Notes: generated from the letters alone by a model not told the origin. A DNA stretch of 64,000 nt from Glandiceps talaboti (GCF_964340395.1 NC_135564.1:11562391-11626390); one strand, 5' to 3'. Numbered from the stretch's first letter, positions 39,395 through 50,815 are shown. Numbers and translations: made by a program.

Positions 39395-39500
39395 ACAACC
39401 ATTCTCGCAAGCCAGAGCACACATTTCTGCTGAACCCTCTCTTGGCGGTGGTCTTGGACGGTGCCGTAAAAGATGCTGCGGTTTACGACGATGTGCACGT
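39395..39500. repeat. short dispersed element with CCGTAAA/TTTACG hairpin, copy 1
   Basis: TTCTCGCAAGCCA, then 'TTGGACGGTGCCGTAAAAGA' and GGTTTACGACGATG. Related copies at 45430-45545 and 46340-46405 keep the order TCGCAA, GGTGCCGTAAA, GGTTTACGAC. The CGTAAA and TTTACG parts can pair across about 10 bases. Confidence 0.55.
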
Positions 39501-39740
39501 GTAGAACACACAAAGGCGATACTGCATAGGACGTGATTGGTACCGATGGTACTCATACATACACTTTCCATTATGGAACTGATTTGCCTGGTTCAGTTGT
39601 CGCAGAACCCACTTTTCAGTTCTTTTCACCGATATAAGCTTACATGTCGCTCATTAGCTTTCTAAAATGTCGATCCATGGAGGTAGGAAGGACTTTCTCC
39701 ATGGTCGATCTAAATTAGTCATGTACATGACTTTGTGCAA

Positions 39741-39932
39741 TGTATGTACGTATGTATGTATGTATGTATGTATGTACGTATGTATGTACGTATGTATGTA
39801 CGTATGTATGTATGTATGTATGTATGTATGTATGTATGTATGCCGGTATGTATGTATGAATGTATGTATGTATGTATGTATGTATGTATGTATGTATGTA
39901 TGTATGTATGTATGTATGTATGTATGTATGTG
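39741..39932. repeat. (TATG)n microsatellite
   Basis: Long TATG tract with TACG variants in the first third and one GCCGG interruption near 39842. Confidence 0.97.
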
Positions 39933-40254
39933 TGTGTGTTTGAGCGTGTGTCAATGTGTTATATATTTCAAAGAGCAGATACATGACTGTACATAAAGGA
40001 ACATAAAGTACACGAGACGATTTATGGAGTAAAACTTGAACACAGACTTTATTTCGTGATAGCCCTGAGTTTAGCTTCACTGTAAGCCACAGCAAGGTGC
40101 TCACAGCTCCAAAATACATGAAAATAGTATAGTTTACTAGATTAACGTATATATCGTATATATATTCTGGATCAAGTTTGAGTACTGCCTGGGCTAAGGT
40201 GCGTAAAACCTCATCTATATGGCGTAAGTGGGATTAAAAAATCAGGCGAATGAA

Positions 40255-40380
40255 TTACCAAATCAGTAACATAAACACACAGATTGCTGCAATGAACATC
40301 GTGAAAGCGCCGAGGACATTGGATCTTGGACTGGTGAACATCTCTCTATCCTGGCCCCGGCTTTGAGTGAGGCCATGAGG
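40255..40380 (-). CDS. terminal exon of an unidentified minus-strand gene, ends in a membrane anchor
   Basis: A TTTCAG acceptor ends at 40381 and the 126-bp exon runs in phase 0 to a TAA at 40257-40255. It encodes 41 residues: a polar part (PHGLTQSRGQDREMFTSPRS) and then NVLGAFTMFIAAICVFMLLI plus W, a C-terminal membrane segment ending right at the stop. On the minus strand an AATAAA lies about 200 bp further on (near 40050). These four signs together (acceptor, open frame, hydrophobic end, poly(A) signal) support a real last exon of a protein anchored in the membrane by its C-terminus. The family is not recognised. Upstream exons must lie above 40380, possibly beyond the Tctex1 gene; the MARVEL-like exon at 43451-43662 is a candidate but the phases do not clearly agree. 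Confidence 0.5.
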   Translation of the reverse strand, partial: PHGLTQSRGQDREMFTSPRSNVLGAFTMFIAAICVFMLLIW

Positions 40381-40714
40381 CTGAAATTGAGGGCTATAAC
40401 AAAATAAAGTCCAGTTCCACTTTTACTCCATCCATCGTCTCGTATTCAATGTATCTCCTGCTACTACAAATAATCGCCGATCCTAAGTTATGACATGTGT
40501 GTCTATTTCTAGGGTAAACCTCAAAGCTAAAAACCCACACTATTTTTTCTTTATCGCTCCCAGGCATAGAGGCTCAATTTTTTCCCGCTAAATATATCAA
40601 ATTATATGATCTTTAGAGTAGTGTAACCCACACCATTTGATATTATTGATTTTTAAGACATTTGATCGAAAACACACTGAATTATTCCTCAGTTGAATGC
40701 TTTAACCCATTCTC

Positions 40715-40728
40715 GTTGTCTTGGCAAC
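40715..40728. promoter_or_regulatory. RFX X-box upstream of the Tctex1-domain gene
   Basis: GTTGTC-TT-GGCAAC matches GTNRCC N(0-3) RGYAAC fully. It lies 380 bp before the ATG of a Tctex1 dynein light-chain gene, the type of gene RFX factors regulate in ciliated cells. Confidence 0.65.
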
Positions 40729-41107
40729 AGTCGCCTTTCCGTCACGCAACAGTTCAGCACATTGTGCGAATTTTGAAAGACTTCGTATCAGTTTTCAAAG
40801 TTTTTGAACAGTATCTTTTTTCATCCAGATTTGATGTCTTATATTCTCATGCAAATGCCGTAATTAAGGTGGTGGGCGGACTAGAAACCCATCAGTTGCA
40901 GTGTTGTCGGAAAAGTGACTACGTACGTTGACGAGTTCCAGTCGTTATCCGCTCTTACACTTACAACAACGACGACAGGTTTGAATACGTAAAGCGACGA
41001 AGTGGAATGCGATTGTTTTCGGGTCGTGGTGAACAATAACGAGTCGATAATTTAAACAAACATCACCATAACGCTTGATTTATAACGTGGAAAAACATAG
41101 CTACACC

Positions 41108-41707
41108 ATGTCAACCGCACCAATCCTGAAGACTACCGATGCCAGCGACATCGTCGTTGTTACAAGGAGACCCTCTGTGGAGAGACCATCTAGACAACGA
41201 CGCATCAGTCGAATTGAAGCACCATCATTTGGCCTTTTAGGCGGACTATCAGCTCCAGACAAAAAACGAAAACATAGTCGTGCTCTCTCCCGGGATACTG
41301 ATATGACGCACAGCGACACTTCCTACATACAGACGGGAAACCGCAGAATTGAGTACGAACCGACCTATCAAATGGAACCCAATCGAAAGATCCGTTCTCA
41401 TGAAGTCGAAGAAGTTGCCCAGAGTGTTCTTAACGCTTACTTGAAGAACTTAGACTACGATGCCGAGACTTCAAGAAGGCTATCTCAACAATTGGCAGGA
41501 GTCATCATGGAAAAAGTAAAAGCTCTTGGATTCAAGCGCTATAAAGTAGTTGCAGTTGTTAGTATTGGAAGTATCAAAGAAAAACCAGGAATGAATTTCG
41601 GAAGTCGTTGTCTGTGGGATCCGAAACTCGACACCTTCGTTACTGTACAGTTCACAAATGGTTCGCTATTTGCAGTGGCTATGATATATGGACTCTACTA
41701 TGAATAA
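41108..41707 (+). CDS. Tctex1-domain (dynein light chain Tctex-type) protein
   Basis: A single open exon of 199 residues. The ATG at 41108 is taken as start; the frame extends upstream only to a TTG. The N-terminal 75 residues are basic, Ser/Arg-rich and probably disordered (RRPSVERPSRQRRISRIEA). The C-terminal half is a Tctex1 domain: a helical part (EVEEVAQSVLNAYLKNL, then SQQLAGVIMEKVKALGFKRY), KVVAVVSIGSIKEKPGM, SRCLWDPKLDTFVTVQF and a final strand AVAMIYGLYYE. This order and the extended N-terminus fit the DYNLT4/DYNLT5 (TCTEX1D) subgroup rather than the short 113-residue DYNLT1. Such proteins associate with axonemal or cytoplasmic dynein complexes. The X-box at 40715 supports ciliary expression. 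No intron interrupts the coding region, so it may be a retrocopy or may have untranslated 5' exons. AATAAA follows near 42255. Confidence 0.85.
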   Translation: MSTAPILKTTDASDIVVVTRRPSVERPSRQRRISRIEAPSFGLLGGLSAPDKKRKHSRALSRDTDMTHSDTSYIQTGNRRIEYEPTYQMEPNRKIRSHEVEEVAQSVLNAYLKNLDYDAETSRRLSQQLAGVIMEKVKALGFKRYKVVAVVSIGSIKEKPGMNFGSRCLWDPKLDTFVTVQFTNGSLFAVAMIYGLYYE

Positions 41708-43450
41708 CTTTCAGCATATTATTCAAGACATTTTTGATCGATCATGAACTTTTTAAAGTTGTATCGTAGGCTAAAATATGAGATGTTCAAACCCTTTTTC
41801 CTCTCCGAACTTTTCCCCTATAGTTTTTGTCTGTAAATATCATTGATATATACCTAAAAAATATCGACACATTTTTCAACGTTGATTGTTCTCGATTTGG
41901 TGGCGCACTGACGGCTGAACGAACTGGGCTTGTTACCATAACAACGGTAAATACAACACTAGACTATAACTTACACCTGAGAGCCTTGTGCGTTTACCAA
42001 TAACATGAATAAGGGATTATATTTCGTTTTTGTGTTGTCCAGACTTGTTTCCGGCTATCACATCACCCCTTTTGTCAAGTTTATTCGGTATCGGATCATT
42101 ACTCCGTATGTGTAGTAGATTTACGATATAAAGGGTCAAACCAACAAAATGAACGATCAAACATTTAACTTTGTACATTTTTTCAGTCAAAGTGGCATAT
42201 ACCGAGCAGTGACGTTTTGGGGGTATTTTATTGCTATCCTGTAAAACAAAGAAATAAAATGTACCTGTTGCACTCTACTCACTACAGATTCGAAGCGTAC
42301 GTTTAGAAATCAATATAGTTCCAGAGGCTGACTTCAAAACTTAAGTGAACGTACACTAAAGTGTTGAGGAAACACCTGTTTTTCCAGTAACTGGACTTAA
42401 AAGCCGGAAGACGATCGCGACTTTTATTGCAATCGAAGCACACATTGACATACATGTAATAACATTTATGTATTAATCGAGATTTTACTGAAGTATTTTC
42501 ACCAATTAGTGGGAATGCTAGCTTGTGAACTCAGTTTGTTTAATTTTAATACTTTCTCTCTACACCTGGTTAACTGCAGTGTTTGAGAAGTGAATATAAA
42601 TTATGTACTATAGTATCTCTGTCAATCTACTGTTGCAGTTACCGACACCACTTCGTAATTACACAGGTCTTCGTAAACACTGCATTATAGACTGAAGGAC
42701 TTCATATTCAACTGAGTGAAAGAGCGTTAAAGATTTCTCGATTAACCACAGCAAACAATTCTGTACAATAACTGACAATTTTAACGTGTGAAAATGTGAA
42801 TTATCAGCACATACTCAATAATTGCTCACGTTTTGTAAGCTTACCGCTACCGTGATCTTCTAGTTACCTCTCGCATTATAGAACTGTGAATGTAATTAAA
42901 ACTAATTTATAGAAACAGCAGAGGTGACAACGACCATGATGCCGAAGGAGTCACGTAAAATTATTCAGACGAACCATATATCTTGGAGGGAACTATGGAC
43001 GAACTATTAAAGGCCGATTTATATAAATTACATAATCAACTACTACACCTCATTTCGATCATCGAGCTCGCGTTGTTTTCATTATTTCTATTAGAAGACT
43101 ATCCCATCCCTTCACCTCTGAGTCACTGAAATGTTCTTGAATAAAAATATTTTACATAGGTTGCACATTTTAATACTGTTACATGGAATTCTCTTTTTAA
43201 TTTTCATGTTAACTTGTTCATTTGGTTTTCCAGACAATGGTTATCCGTATGATGGCGTACAATAAATTCTCACACGCCGCCACATTACATTTATCGAAAA
43301 CAAAATTTGAGAAATGTCATCGACTGAATTGTACCAAGGCTATCTGTAGATTGATCCAGACACGATTGTTTAAGAGTCTCGTATCAATCTTTCGAATTGA
43401 TCAGCTGTGTTGAATCCATTCAATGTAAATGGGTTGAGAGTACGACATCT
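41708..43450. other. 3' flank of the Tctex1 gene, no further gene recognised
   Basis: AT-rich. I found no supported exon on either strand, though the minus-strand gene with exons at 40.3 kb and possibly 43.5 kb may cross it. Confidence 0.4.
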
Positions 43451-43662
43451 TAGCATAACGCAAGAATATCCATATTACTGTTTTCACCACGTTTTAAATA
43501 ATTGAATCCGCTCAGAAAAGCAATGACACAAGTAATTTGTTTGTAATTATCACCTTGAACTTGGAGTTGATTGTTGACAGTGACGATGTAAGTGATGACA
43601 CCTACACAAAACAAGGTGTAGTTGAAAGCAAATCCCAACGAATGCAAAACTAACTCCTTTGA
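43451..43662 (-). CDS. possible MARVEL-like four-helix membrane protein exon
   Basis: A minus-strand frame encodes KELVLHSLGFAFNYTLFCVG, continuing VITYIVTV as one membrane segment, then a polar loop (NNQLQVQGDNYKQ) and ITCVIAFLSGFNYLKRGE. The spacing of helix, short extracellular loop and 'A.IAFL..F.Y' resembles helices 3 and 4 of MARVEL proteins (MAL, plasmolipin, CMTM). Possible acceptors are the AGs at about 43655-43660. Donor choices after FNYLK (c|GTGGTG or g|GTGAAA) are weak, and an in-frame stop follows at 43450. The rest of the gene is not found. Base composition and codon use look coding. Confidence 0.35.
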
Positions 43663-44048
43663 ATACACAATGTATGTAATTATGTATGTACCTGTAGTAA
43701 ATTCCAGTAGCTTAATACATCTTTACACTGCTTGTCTAAGCTATTAAACGAACCTCAGACCACTATCTGAGAACGAACTTATAATATCAGTAAGCTTGAT
43801 CACATACCCTCCACCCACAGTGGGAGGGTCTATGACCTGATTACAAGGTTTCATGTTGGGAAAGCCACCATAAAGATAACATAATGTAATAATATTTGAG
43901 TCCTCAAAACTATCATTCAAGCTGTCTAAAATAAGGATAAGTTGCCATGGCTCGACAGACGGAATTATTCAATATACTCGTTGATGTGTTTTGTATGATT
44001 GATTGTGTACGTATTGAAGTTACTTGACCTTAGCATGGTTCAGTTGAC

Positions 44049-44234
44049 ATGCGTAGCGTGTATGGGTTATTGATACTTGTCGTATTTTTACTTGCTCGCG
44101 ACCAATCTCCCAACTGTATTTCGAGGAACAAGCACCCTACCACCCCTTCCCTTATACAACGCCACCACAGTCCTTTTAAGCGTATCAATCTCTGCCGTTT
44201 GCATAAAAATTTGTATTGTTTTCAGAAAATATAA
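44049..44234 (+). CDS. possible small secreted peptide precursor
   Basis: ATG followed by a classic signal sequence (MRSVYGLLILVVFLLA) and a short basic, Pro/His-rich remainder with three cysteines, 61 residues in all. No intron or homologue is evident. A leader-like start in random AT-rich DNA is possible, so support is weak. Confidence 0.18.
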   Translation: MRSVYGLLILVVFLLARDQSPNCISRNKHPTTPSLIQRHHSPFKRINLCRLHKNLYCFQKI

Positions 44235-45080
44235 TGGTTTGTAAACTACACAGCTTTTTAAGTTATCGCACGATTTTGTACATCAGGATGTACGAGTATT
44301 TGATATATACCCAGCGAAGCGCAGACACCAACAAAATAAATACGTACAATAAGTCCCTAGGCCTGAAATCGATATATTACAAGACCGTTCGATCATAGCG
44401 ATGTCATTTCAAAGTATATCACTCAGTCTTTGTAACGCTTAGAGATGACGTCATTCAAGGCAACCATTACACTCGGAAGTCACTATACTTTACAACAGAA
44501 CGTCAACATTAAAGGGGCATGCGCATAAGCTGAATTTAAACGTTGGGGTGGGGTGGGGTGGGGTACAGTATTTCAAACAAACTATAGTACTTGAAAGTTT
44601 CTCGCAAGACCAAACTTGAATTCGAGTAGACTGACGTCGAACGACTAAACAACACAATCCGGCCATATTTATCTTCAAGCTCAGTATAGGCAGGGTTTTG
44701 TTGGGCTAGGGATGGAGATGGGATAAGACCCCCTAGCATAAACCTTGTTTGTATAGTCTGCGATTGGCAGACACTAATTGTGTAGCTAGCCGTGCAGTGT
44801 CCCCAAACTATATAATAATGTGTACAACTCCTTCGAGATTTATTTTATTTTTAATTTTTTTTTCTTGAAATGTGTTCTTCACACTTATACCCTATATTCA
44901 TCTTGTTGACAATCAACACTACATATATAATATGTAACATGTAGAGAGAGAAACCTCGCCATGGATCTGTATTTGATGACATTTAGAGTCCGAGACAAAA
45001 AAGCCCCCAGTAATTTATCTGATAAATGTTGTTTCCTTATACTCTTATTTATCACGGGATATTCATTATTTATGAACTTA
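44235..45080. other. no gene recognised
   Basis: Contains a (GGGGT)n run near 44548-44562. No exon supported. Confidence 0.4.
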
Positions 45081-45082
45081 CT

Positions 45083-45264
<182 letters not shown>

Positions 45265-45429
45265 GTCTTTTTCGTTTGATTAGAAAATAACCCGTGTCAC
45301 GCGTGCGTGCTGTATATTTTGTTACGTATTAAAAAACTGGAATGTGGCATTACCACAACTCGAATGTTGCTAGAGCTCGATAGCGATTAATCCCACAAAT
45401 TTCAGGTAAAACTGTTTTGTAAACATAAC

Positions 45430-45545
45430 ATTCTCGCAAGCCATGACAGAGTACATAATTCTGTTGAAGCATTGAAATAAGTCTTGGCAAATACGTTTTG
45501 GACGGTGCCGTAAAGAGGCCTGTGGTTCACAACGCTGACAGAACG
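45430..45545. repeat. CCGTAAA-hairpin element, copy 2
   Basis: CATTCTCGCAAGCCATGACA then 'TTTTGGACGGTGCCGTAAAG' and GTGGTTCACAACG; matches 39395-39500 with the hairpin partner decayed. Confidence 0.5.
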
Positions 45546-45907
45546 TACCGTGACCACCGTAAGGTTTCCTAATCCGTACTCTGCCGAATCAGACCCCCCC
45601 CCCCCGGAAACACCCCCACTTAGTATTATAGATATGGTTTACGGCATAACCACAACGTGTGACTTGAATAGAGACTAAATAAGTCAAATCTCTTGATATG
45701 AATAGTGCTCGACAGGCATCATCAACAGCAACGAATCCCATAAATTTCATTTAGAACTAATTATCTAATCTTTTCTGTCGAATCAGAAAATACCCTCGGA
45801 CAAAACTCCCCCTTAGTAATATTAATATTATAAATTGTAGTTTTTCTGATATGAAAATTTTAAAATTGTATACCATGTAAGGCCGATGGCCAAAGTATTA
45901 AACAGAA

Positions 45908-45908
<1 letters not shown>

Positions 45909-45950
<42 letters not shown>
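45909..45950. repeat. (GATT)n microsatellite
   Basis: About ten GATT units. Confidence 0.96.
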
Positions 45951-46339
45951 ATGTCATATGTTTAACTAGCAAACTCCATTAAATATAGTAGATATCCGGT
46001 TTATCGGGTACAGTGTTGTAAACGCAACTTTGGAGGTATTTGTGATCGCAGACGATAGATCTAGAAAATCACATTTAGCGCTAGGGGGCGTCCCATTTGC
46101 TGGAACTTGGCGAGTCGTCATAACACACAGACAATGAAGTTTCCTCATCATCTGTGGTCATAAGGCAGCACCATATTGGTCAATGATTACGTGATTATGC
46201 GTTATTCAGTGGTTCCCACCACAGACACGTTGTTTAAAGTATTATCTCTCTCGATTCAGCCAGCTAGATAATACTCGTGACCATTGGGTTTTGTCGCGGA
46301 CAGAATATTAATTCTAGCTATACGATCTGTCGTGACAAG

Positions 46340-46405
46340 TTCCCCATGCTCGCAAAGGTGCCGTAAAAGAGAGTGGTTTACGACGATTCAAGTTCCCATG
46401 CTGAG
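46340..46405. repeat. CCGTAAA-hairpin element, copy 3
   Basis: TGCTCGCAAAGGTGCCGTAA then AGAGAGTGGTTTACGACGAT; a compact version of the copies at 39.4 and 45.5 kb. Confidence 0.5.
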
Positions 46406-46849
46406 TGTGTGTGTGTGTGCACGCGTCAGTGTAACCCTGTGCTACGGATATTGTTCTCAGACGATGAGTCAATATTATACGTTATCCCCTTCTATGTTGT
46501 TTTATATCAATGTTTATAGAATATTTAATTAAGATTTGACTTGTAAGTTGTACAGTGATCACGTACATTTTCATTTTCTTCGCCATGTACAACTTTAAAC
46601 ATGTTCAAGTATAGGTGACGATGATGGCCAAGCAATGTTCCAGTGTCAATTGCATTACGTAATGCCTGCAAACTTTTTGCAAAAGTTCAACGTCTTCGCA
46701 AAGAAGAAATTTTAGTGCATTGGAAAGTTAATCTTGTAACTCAGTCTTATTATTATATAGCTGCGTTCAGAGCTAAACGTGAACGACATCGGTTGCATAA
46801 TATTAACTTTAATACTGTAACTTTTTAACGGCATGAAAAAGTATAGTAA

Positions 46850-47137
46850 AAGTTGGCCTGGGCGCGGTGCACTGTGGCTACGATACCATTGCGCATGCTC
46901 TGTTCAATCAATTACACTTCCGTTTTCGCGAGTCTCATCTACGACGACGCCGCCAGCGTATCGTTATTCGCATTGATGTCAGTGATCAATCGACTACCTT
47001 GGGGTTTCACCCGTTTCAGCATTGCAGTTAAAGTACCTCGACGTGTTGACATATCCAGGACTCAGTGCAAATTCACCTGGCAGTCCAAGCCACAACTACC
47101 GACCCACACATCACGAATAGTTTGGTTGAACGCAAAG
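46850..47137 (+). promoter_or_regulatory. CpG-rich promoter region of the 47-kb gene
   Basis: CpG density and GC rise sharply just before the ATG at 47138. It contains TTGCGCATGC near 46890, which matches the core of the NRF1 site (TGCGCATGCGC). No TATA box is evident. These are usual traits of a housekeeping-type animal promoter. Confidence 0.45.
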
Positions 47138-49522
47138 ATGGCATCAAACAGTGCCCACAGCGGAAAGTCTGCAAACAACTCTGCTAGTTCATGTACTGGA
47201 TTAAAACCGAGTATCAAGAAAGTGAAGTACCTCGGGTAAGTACTTTCAGTGGTTTGCATTCAAAATCATACTAAAGTTTTGGCATGTTTATCGAATATTT
47301 TACGGATAACAGCGATGTTGGTCGTACCGCCTACTTTTCTTCTGCCAGGGCAGCAGTACTAGTAGTACTGTACCGTGGCCTGTCGGAGTTCGCGACGATA
47401 CACTGGAACCGTGAGCTCAATGTTTATTGTGACTCTTTTTTTTGTCTAAACTTTGCACCTTTTATCAGAGTGTTCCTGTCCAAAGCAAGTAGTGTTAGAC
47501 ATTACTGCCAGCCATGTTTAACAACTTCACACAGTCGAGTTTCCGACTTTTTTTTTTTTCGTAATCTCTGGTTTCCTAGAATTAAAATGCTTGAATTTTG
47601 ACAAAAAATCCAAAGTTATAGAAAGTCTGGATATAAGAGAGTAATCAAAAGGTAAATGATCTTTTTTTGTAACAGTCAGATCAGCTGTTAATTAGGTAAT
47701 GCATATTATACTCATCAATAATGATTGCATGTCTGCTTTAAATTAAGTTTTATCATGCTCCAAAAAAGACAATACAGTTATGAAGTTATTAACCCCACAC
47801 TCAATTTATTAAATTAATCTGCTGTGACTATGCAAATGATATTAACAATCTGTTTATTGAAAACTTGAGTGTCACTCATCTAAAAAATGTAATGATTTAA
47901 TTAAAAAAATAAATGATTTATTTAAAAAAAAAATTTAATTAAAATTTGTTCTCCTCCCAGACATTAAATTGTGTAATGCACATATAAAATCTACAAATTA
48001 ATACATATTTACTGTAATGAAAATTATTTTGTATCATTAATTTAGTGAATGAATGAAAAGATTAAGAAAACTAAATTTTAATAATATGTTCATGTATACA
48101 TCAATACATTGAAATACATAAATTGATTATTCCATATCGAAATTTTGTAAAAATTGTTTCATTATTACTATGTAATTTACTGAATTTAAACTATTTATTC
48201 AATCTTCTCCAATTTCAAGAAGAATGAAATTTTTGAACCTAGGGTAACATTTGTAAAATTATAACCCTTAGGGTTACATACAAGCATAATTAAAAAGTGT
48301 TTTCATCAAAACTGATATGAGAGTTGATTGTAATCTGGATAGTGAATGCTCTCTATAACTATAAGTACCATATAAACTTACAATTATGAGCAAGTAATTA
48401 GTTTAGTATTTCATCAGCTAAATTTTCTCAAACTGTCTCTTTGTAGTGGGTTTAAAATGGCTGCCTTGAAAAAGCAATGTGAAACAACATTGTCAAAGTC
48501 TGTGTTTGTATCTTAATACATTGCAAAAAGCCCAAAAATGTGTTTTAAAAGTTTGTTATTGTATGTACAATAACAAACATTTTACAAATTTATTATGCTT
48601 TTGCAATTCATTGAAGTACAATTTACAAACAAGGACTTGGTATATGTTGTTTCACATTGTTTTTTCAAGTAGGAAGTCATGATAAAATTGTTTTATAAAT
48701 TAAAAATACAAAATAAATACCCAATCCTCATCCATATGGCTATTTTAATAGATGACATTGCCTCTGCAGGATTTTAACTCGAATTGAAGATTTTTATGAG
48801 GATAACACATGAAGACATTAATGACCAGAAATTCTATAGATAGAATGAAGTGTGTAAATGATATTAACTATAAGTATGGACAACGTTATAGTATAGATCA
48901 CCGAAATGAAAAACTGGTAGTCAATTCCACCACTAATACTAATAGTACTATGAAAATAAGACCTGCTATTAAACAAGACCTGCTAACATACAATGTACTT
49001 GCGAGTTGTTACATTGTACATGTAGATATCTATAGAAAGGTGTTTGTAATACTAATAGTTGCACTGAATCAGGCCGACCAGATGAGTTATTTACAGATAG
49101 TGTCTACATGTACTTTCCTTTTGCCTTTGTTCTGCCAAGTTAAAGTGTTTCTGACACATCCTAAATTGCCATTCTGACAAATTTTTCATTCACCAAAATA
49201 GATACTTTATAACTTAGTAAGGCAGTGAATTTCAAACCATGTATGATATGAATTAAGAACAAAATGAAAAAAAACAATACTTTGCATGGTTACAGTGGGC
49301 TGAAAATGTTCAAAATGGTCAATATCTGTGTAAGTGGCAATGCAGATAACAACTTATAAAAGTTGAATTTGATTACAGACTCATTTAAGAAAACCATAAC
49401 CTTAATCATGCTTGTATGATATACCATCTCATGTCTTAAAAATCAAAAACTGCTCAATCAAGAATATGCGTATTTTATCAGTACACTGTGTCCTCACAGG
49501 GTTTCAAAGCTCTTTTTGTGAT

Positions 49523-49557
<35 letters not shown>

Positions 49558-50099
49558 ATGTATGTATGTATGTATGTATGTATGTGTGTGTGTGCTTATG
49601 TATCATTGTATGTACATCGTATGTATGTATGTATGTATGTATGTATGTATGTATGTATGTATGTATTTATTTATTTGTGTATGTATGTAGGTATGTGTGT
49701 GTGCTTATATATCATTGTATGTACATTGTATGTATGTATGTATGTATGTATGTATGTATGTATGTATGTATGTATGTTTTCAGAAAAGTCAGATTCCTGA
49801 CTCCCCTAAAAGGGGTCATATTGGATGTTTTAGATTTGTACAATTTTCAGTCCTATTTCCACTAAGTTGTCATGACTATTTGTCAAATCTTCAGTGATGC
49901 TTCATTATCTTTGACAATTTACAGCCAGTAACTCTGGCAATATTAAAGACATGATAAAATATTTGAAACATTATCAAATTGATTATAAGTATACTGATGA
50001 TGATGATGAAGTGAGTGACAGAATGCAGAAATTGTATAAATATCATGTGTATTATAAAAAGTTTATTAAATATATTGAACATAACAACTTAGAGTTGGT
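47138..50099 (+). CDS. unidentified gene, first two coding exons (47138-47235 and 49929-50099)
   Basis: Exon 1 begins at an ATG in good context (AAAGATGG) and encodes MASNSAHSGKSANNSASSCT, then GLKPSIKKVKYL, ending at GG|GTAAGT in phase 2. Exon 2 follows a CCAG acceptor after 2.7 kb, restores Gly, and encodes NSGNIKDMIKYLKHYQIDYK, a run DDDDEVSDRMQKLYKYHVYY and KKFIKYIEHNNLEL. It then reaches a GTAAGT donor, again phase 2. If that donor is not used, the frame stops at once. The first exon looks disordered; the second is Lys/Tyr-rich, with likely helices around an acidic cluster. I do not recognise the family. A MITE and a (TATG)n tract lie in the intron. A candidate third exon is at 52552. 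Confidence 0.45.
48452..48748. mobile_element. TTAA-flanked palindromic MITE, copy 2 (internally deleted)
   Basis: From TTAAAATGGCTGCC to CATCCATATGGCTATTTTAA. The right half matches copies 1 and 3 in full (AACAAGGACTTGGTATATGT, 'TGTTTTATAAATTAAAAATA'). The left half lacks about 50 bp next to the terminus. It sits in the first intron of the 47-kb gene. Confidence 0.75.
49538..49778. repeat. (TATG)n microsatellite blocks
   Basis: Three TATG blocks separated by a near-duplicate spacer (GTGTGCTTATNTATCATTGTATGTACAT type), so the array contains a roughly 105-bp higher-order duplication. Open frames here are artefacts. Confidence 0.95.
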
Positions 50100-50539
50100 G
50101 TAAGTGCTTGTAAAAAAAATAGGCAGTCCAGTCCATGAATTTAGGATATTATACTTTAGTCTTTTACTGTTACTGTCAAGGATTTGAATTTATATTATTC
50201 CCTAATGCAAGAGACACGAGGGGCTTTTTGGTACGAGGCAATTATGAGTCATAACAAACAGATTTATATTTTCGGCTGAATGAAGAAAAATGTGAGAGAA
50301 TGATGTAATTGTACATGTGCAAGCTTGATTTTAGAGAAAATTGTGAAAATAATAGCAATAGTTTTGACTTGTATTTCTAGCACTTCTACACCAAGGATGT
50401 AGAAACACATTGTTTTTTGCTCAGATTTGGGAACCCAGGTATTAGAAACACTGTGCCCTGCTTGTAATTTTTTGTGTATAAACAAACACCTCCTGGCAGG
50501 AAAAGGATTTTAAATTTAAGCTTGTCGTGGTCCTAGTTA

Positions 50540-50815
50540 CTACGTCAAACTATCCAATATCGTAGATAGACAAGTCGCTAGGATACACATTTTGAACTGG
50601 GAACGCTCTCTGTGTTCTCCACAAGGGGTTTTAACAGGATGCAGCGCTCTGGTATCGACTGCCATCGCCCTGCTTTGATGTTTTGTGCCCCAGTATATCC
50701 ATTCGTGTGACCAGCTGTCATAGTCTCCCGCCTTCTCTTTAAGATCCTCTGCCCATATAATTCCATGAACGTTTGTATCCTTTGAACCCTTGCCATCATT
50801 ATTTGTTATGACATG
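50540..50815 (-). CDS. unidentified 91-codon open segment, possible exon or element remnant
   Basis: The minus strand stays open from 50815 to a TAG at 50542-50540 with GC clearly above the flanking DNA. It encodes GKGSKDTNVHGIIWAEDLKE, KAGDYDSWSHEWIYWGTKHQ and RALHPVKTPCGEHRERSQF. The composition (many Trp, Asp, His, Lys) looks protein-like rather than random, but no ATG fits a start and I see no clear splice acceptor. It could be an exon of a minus-strand gene or a piece of a mobile-element protein; the family is unknown. Confidence 0.28.
   Translation of the reverse strand, partial: HVITNNDGKGSKDTNVHGIIWAEDLKEKAGDYDSWSHEWIYWGTKHQSRAMAVDTRALHPVKTPCGEHRERSQFKMCILATCLSTILDSLT

Noticed and set aside
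41075-41107. Longer N-terminus for the Tctex1 protein
   Set aside because: The upstream extension begins at TTG; the first ATG, at 41108, is in acceptable context.
48809-49177. 122-codon plus-strand open frame
   Set aside because: Lies in the intron of the 47-kb gene, with no domain, no coding-like composition and no splice support.
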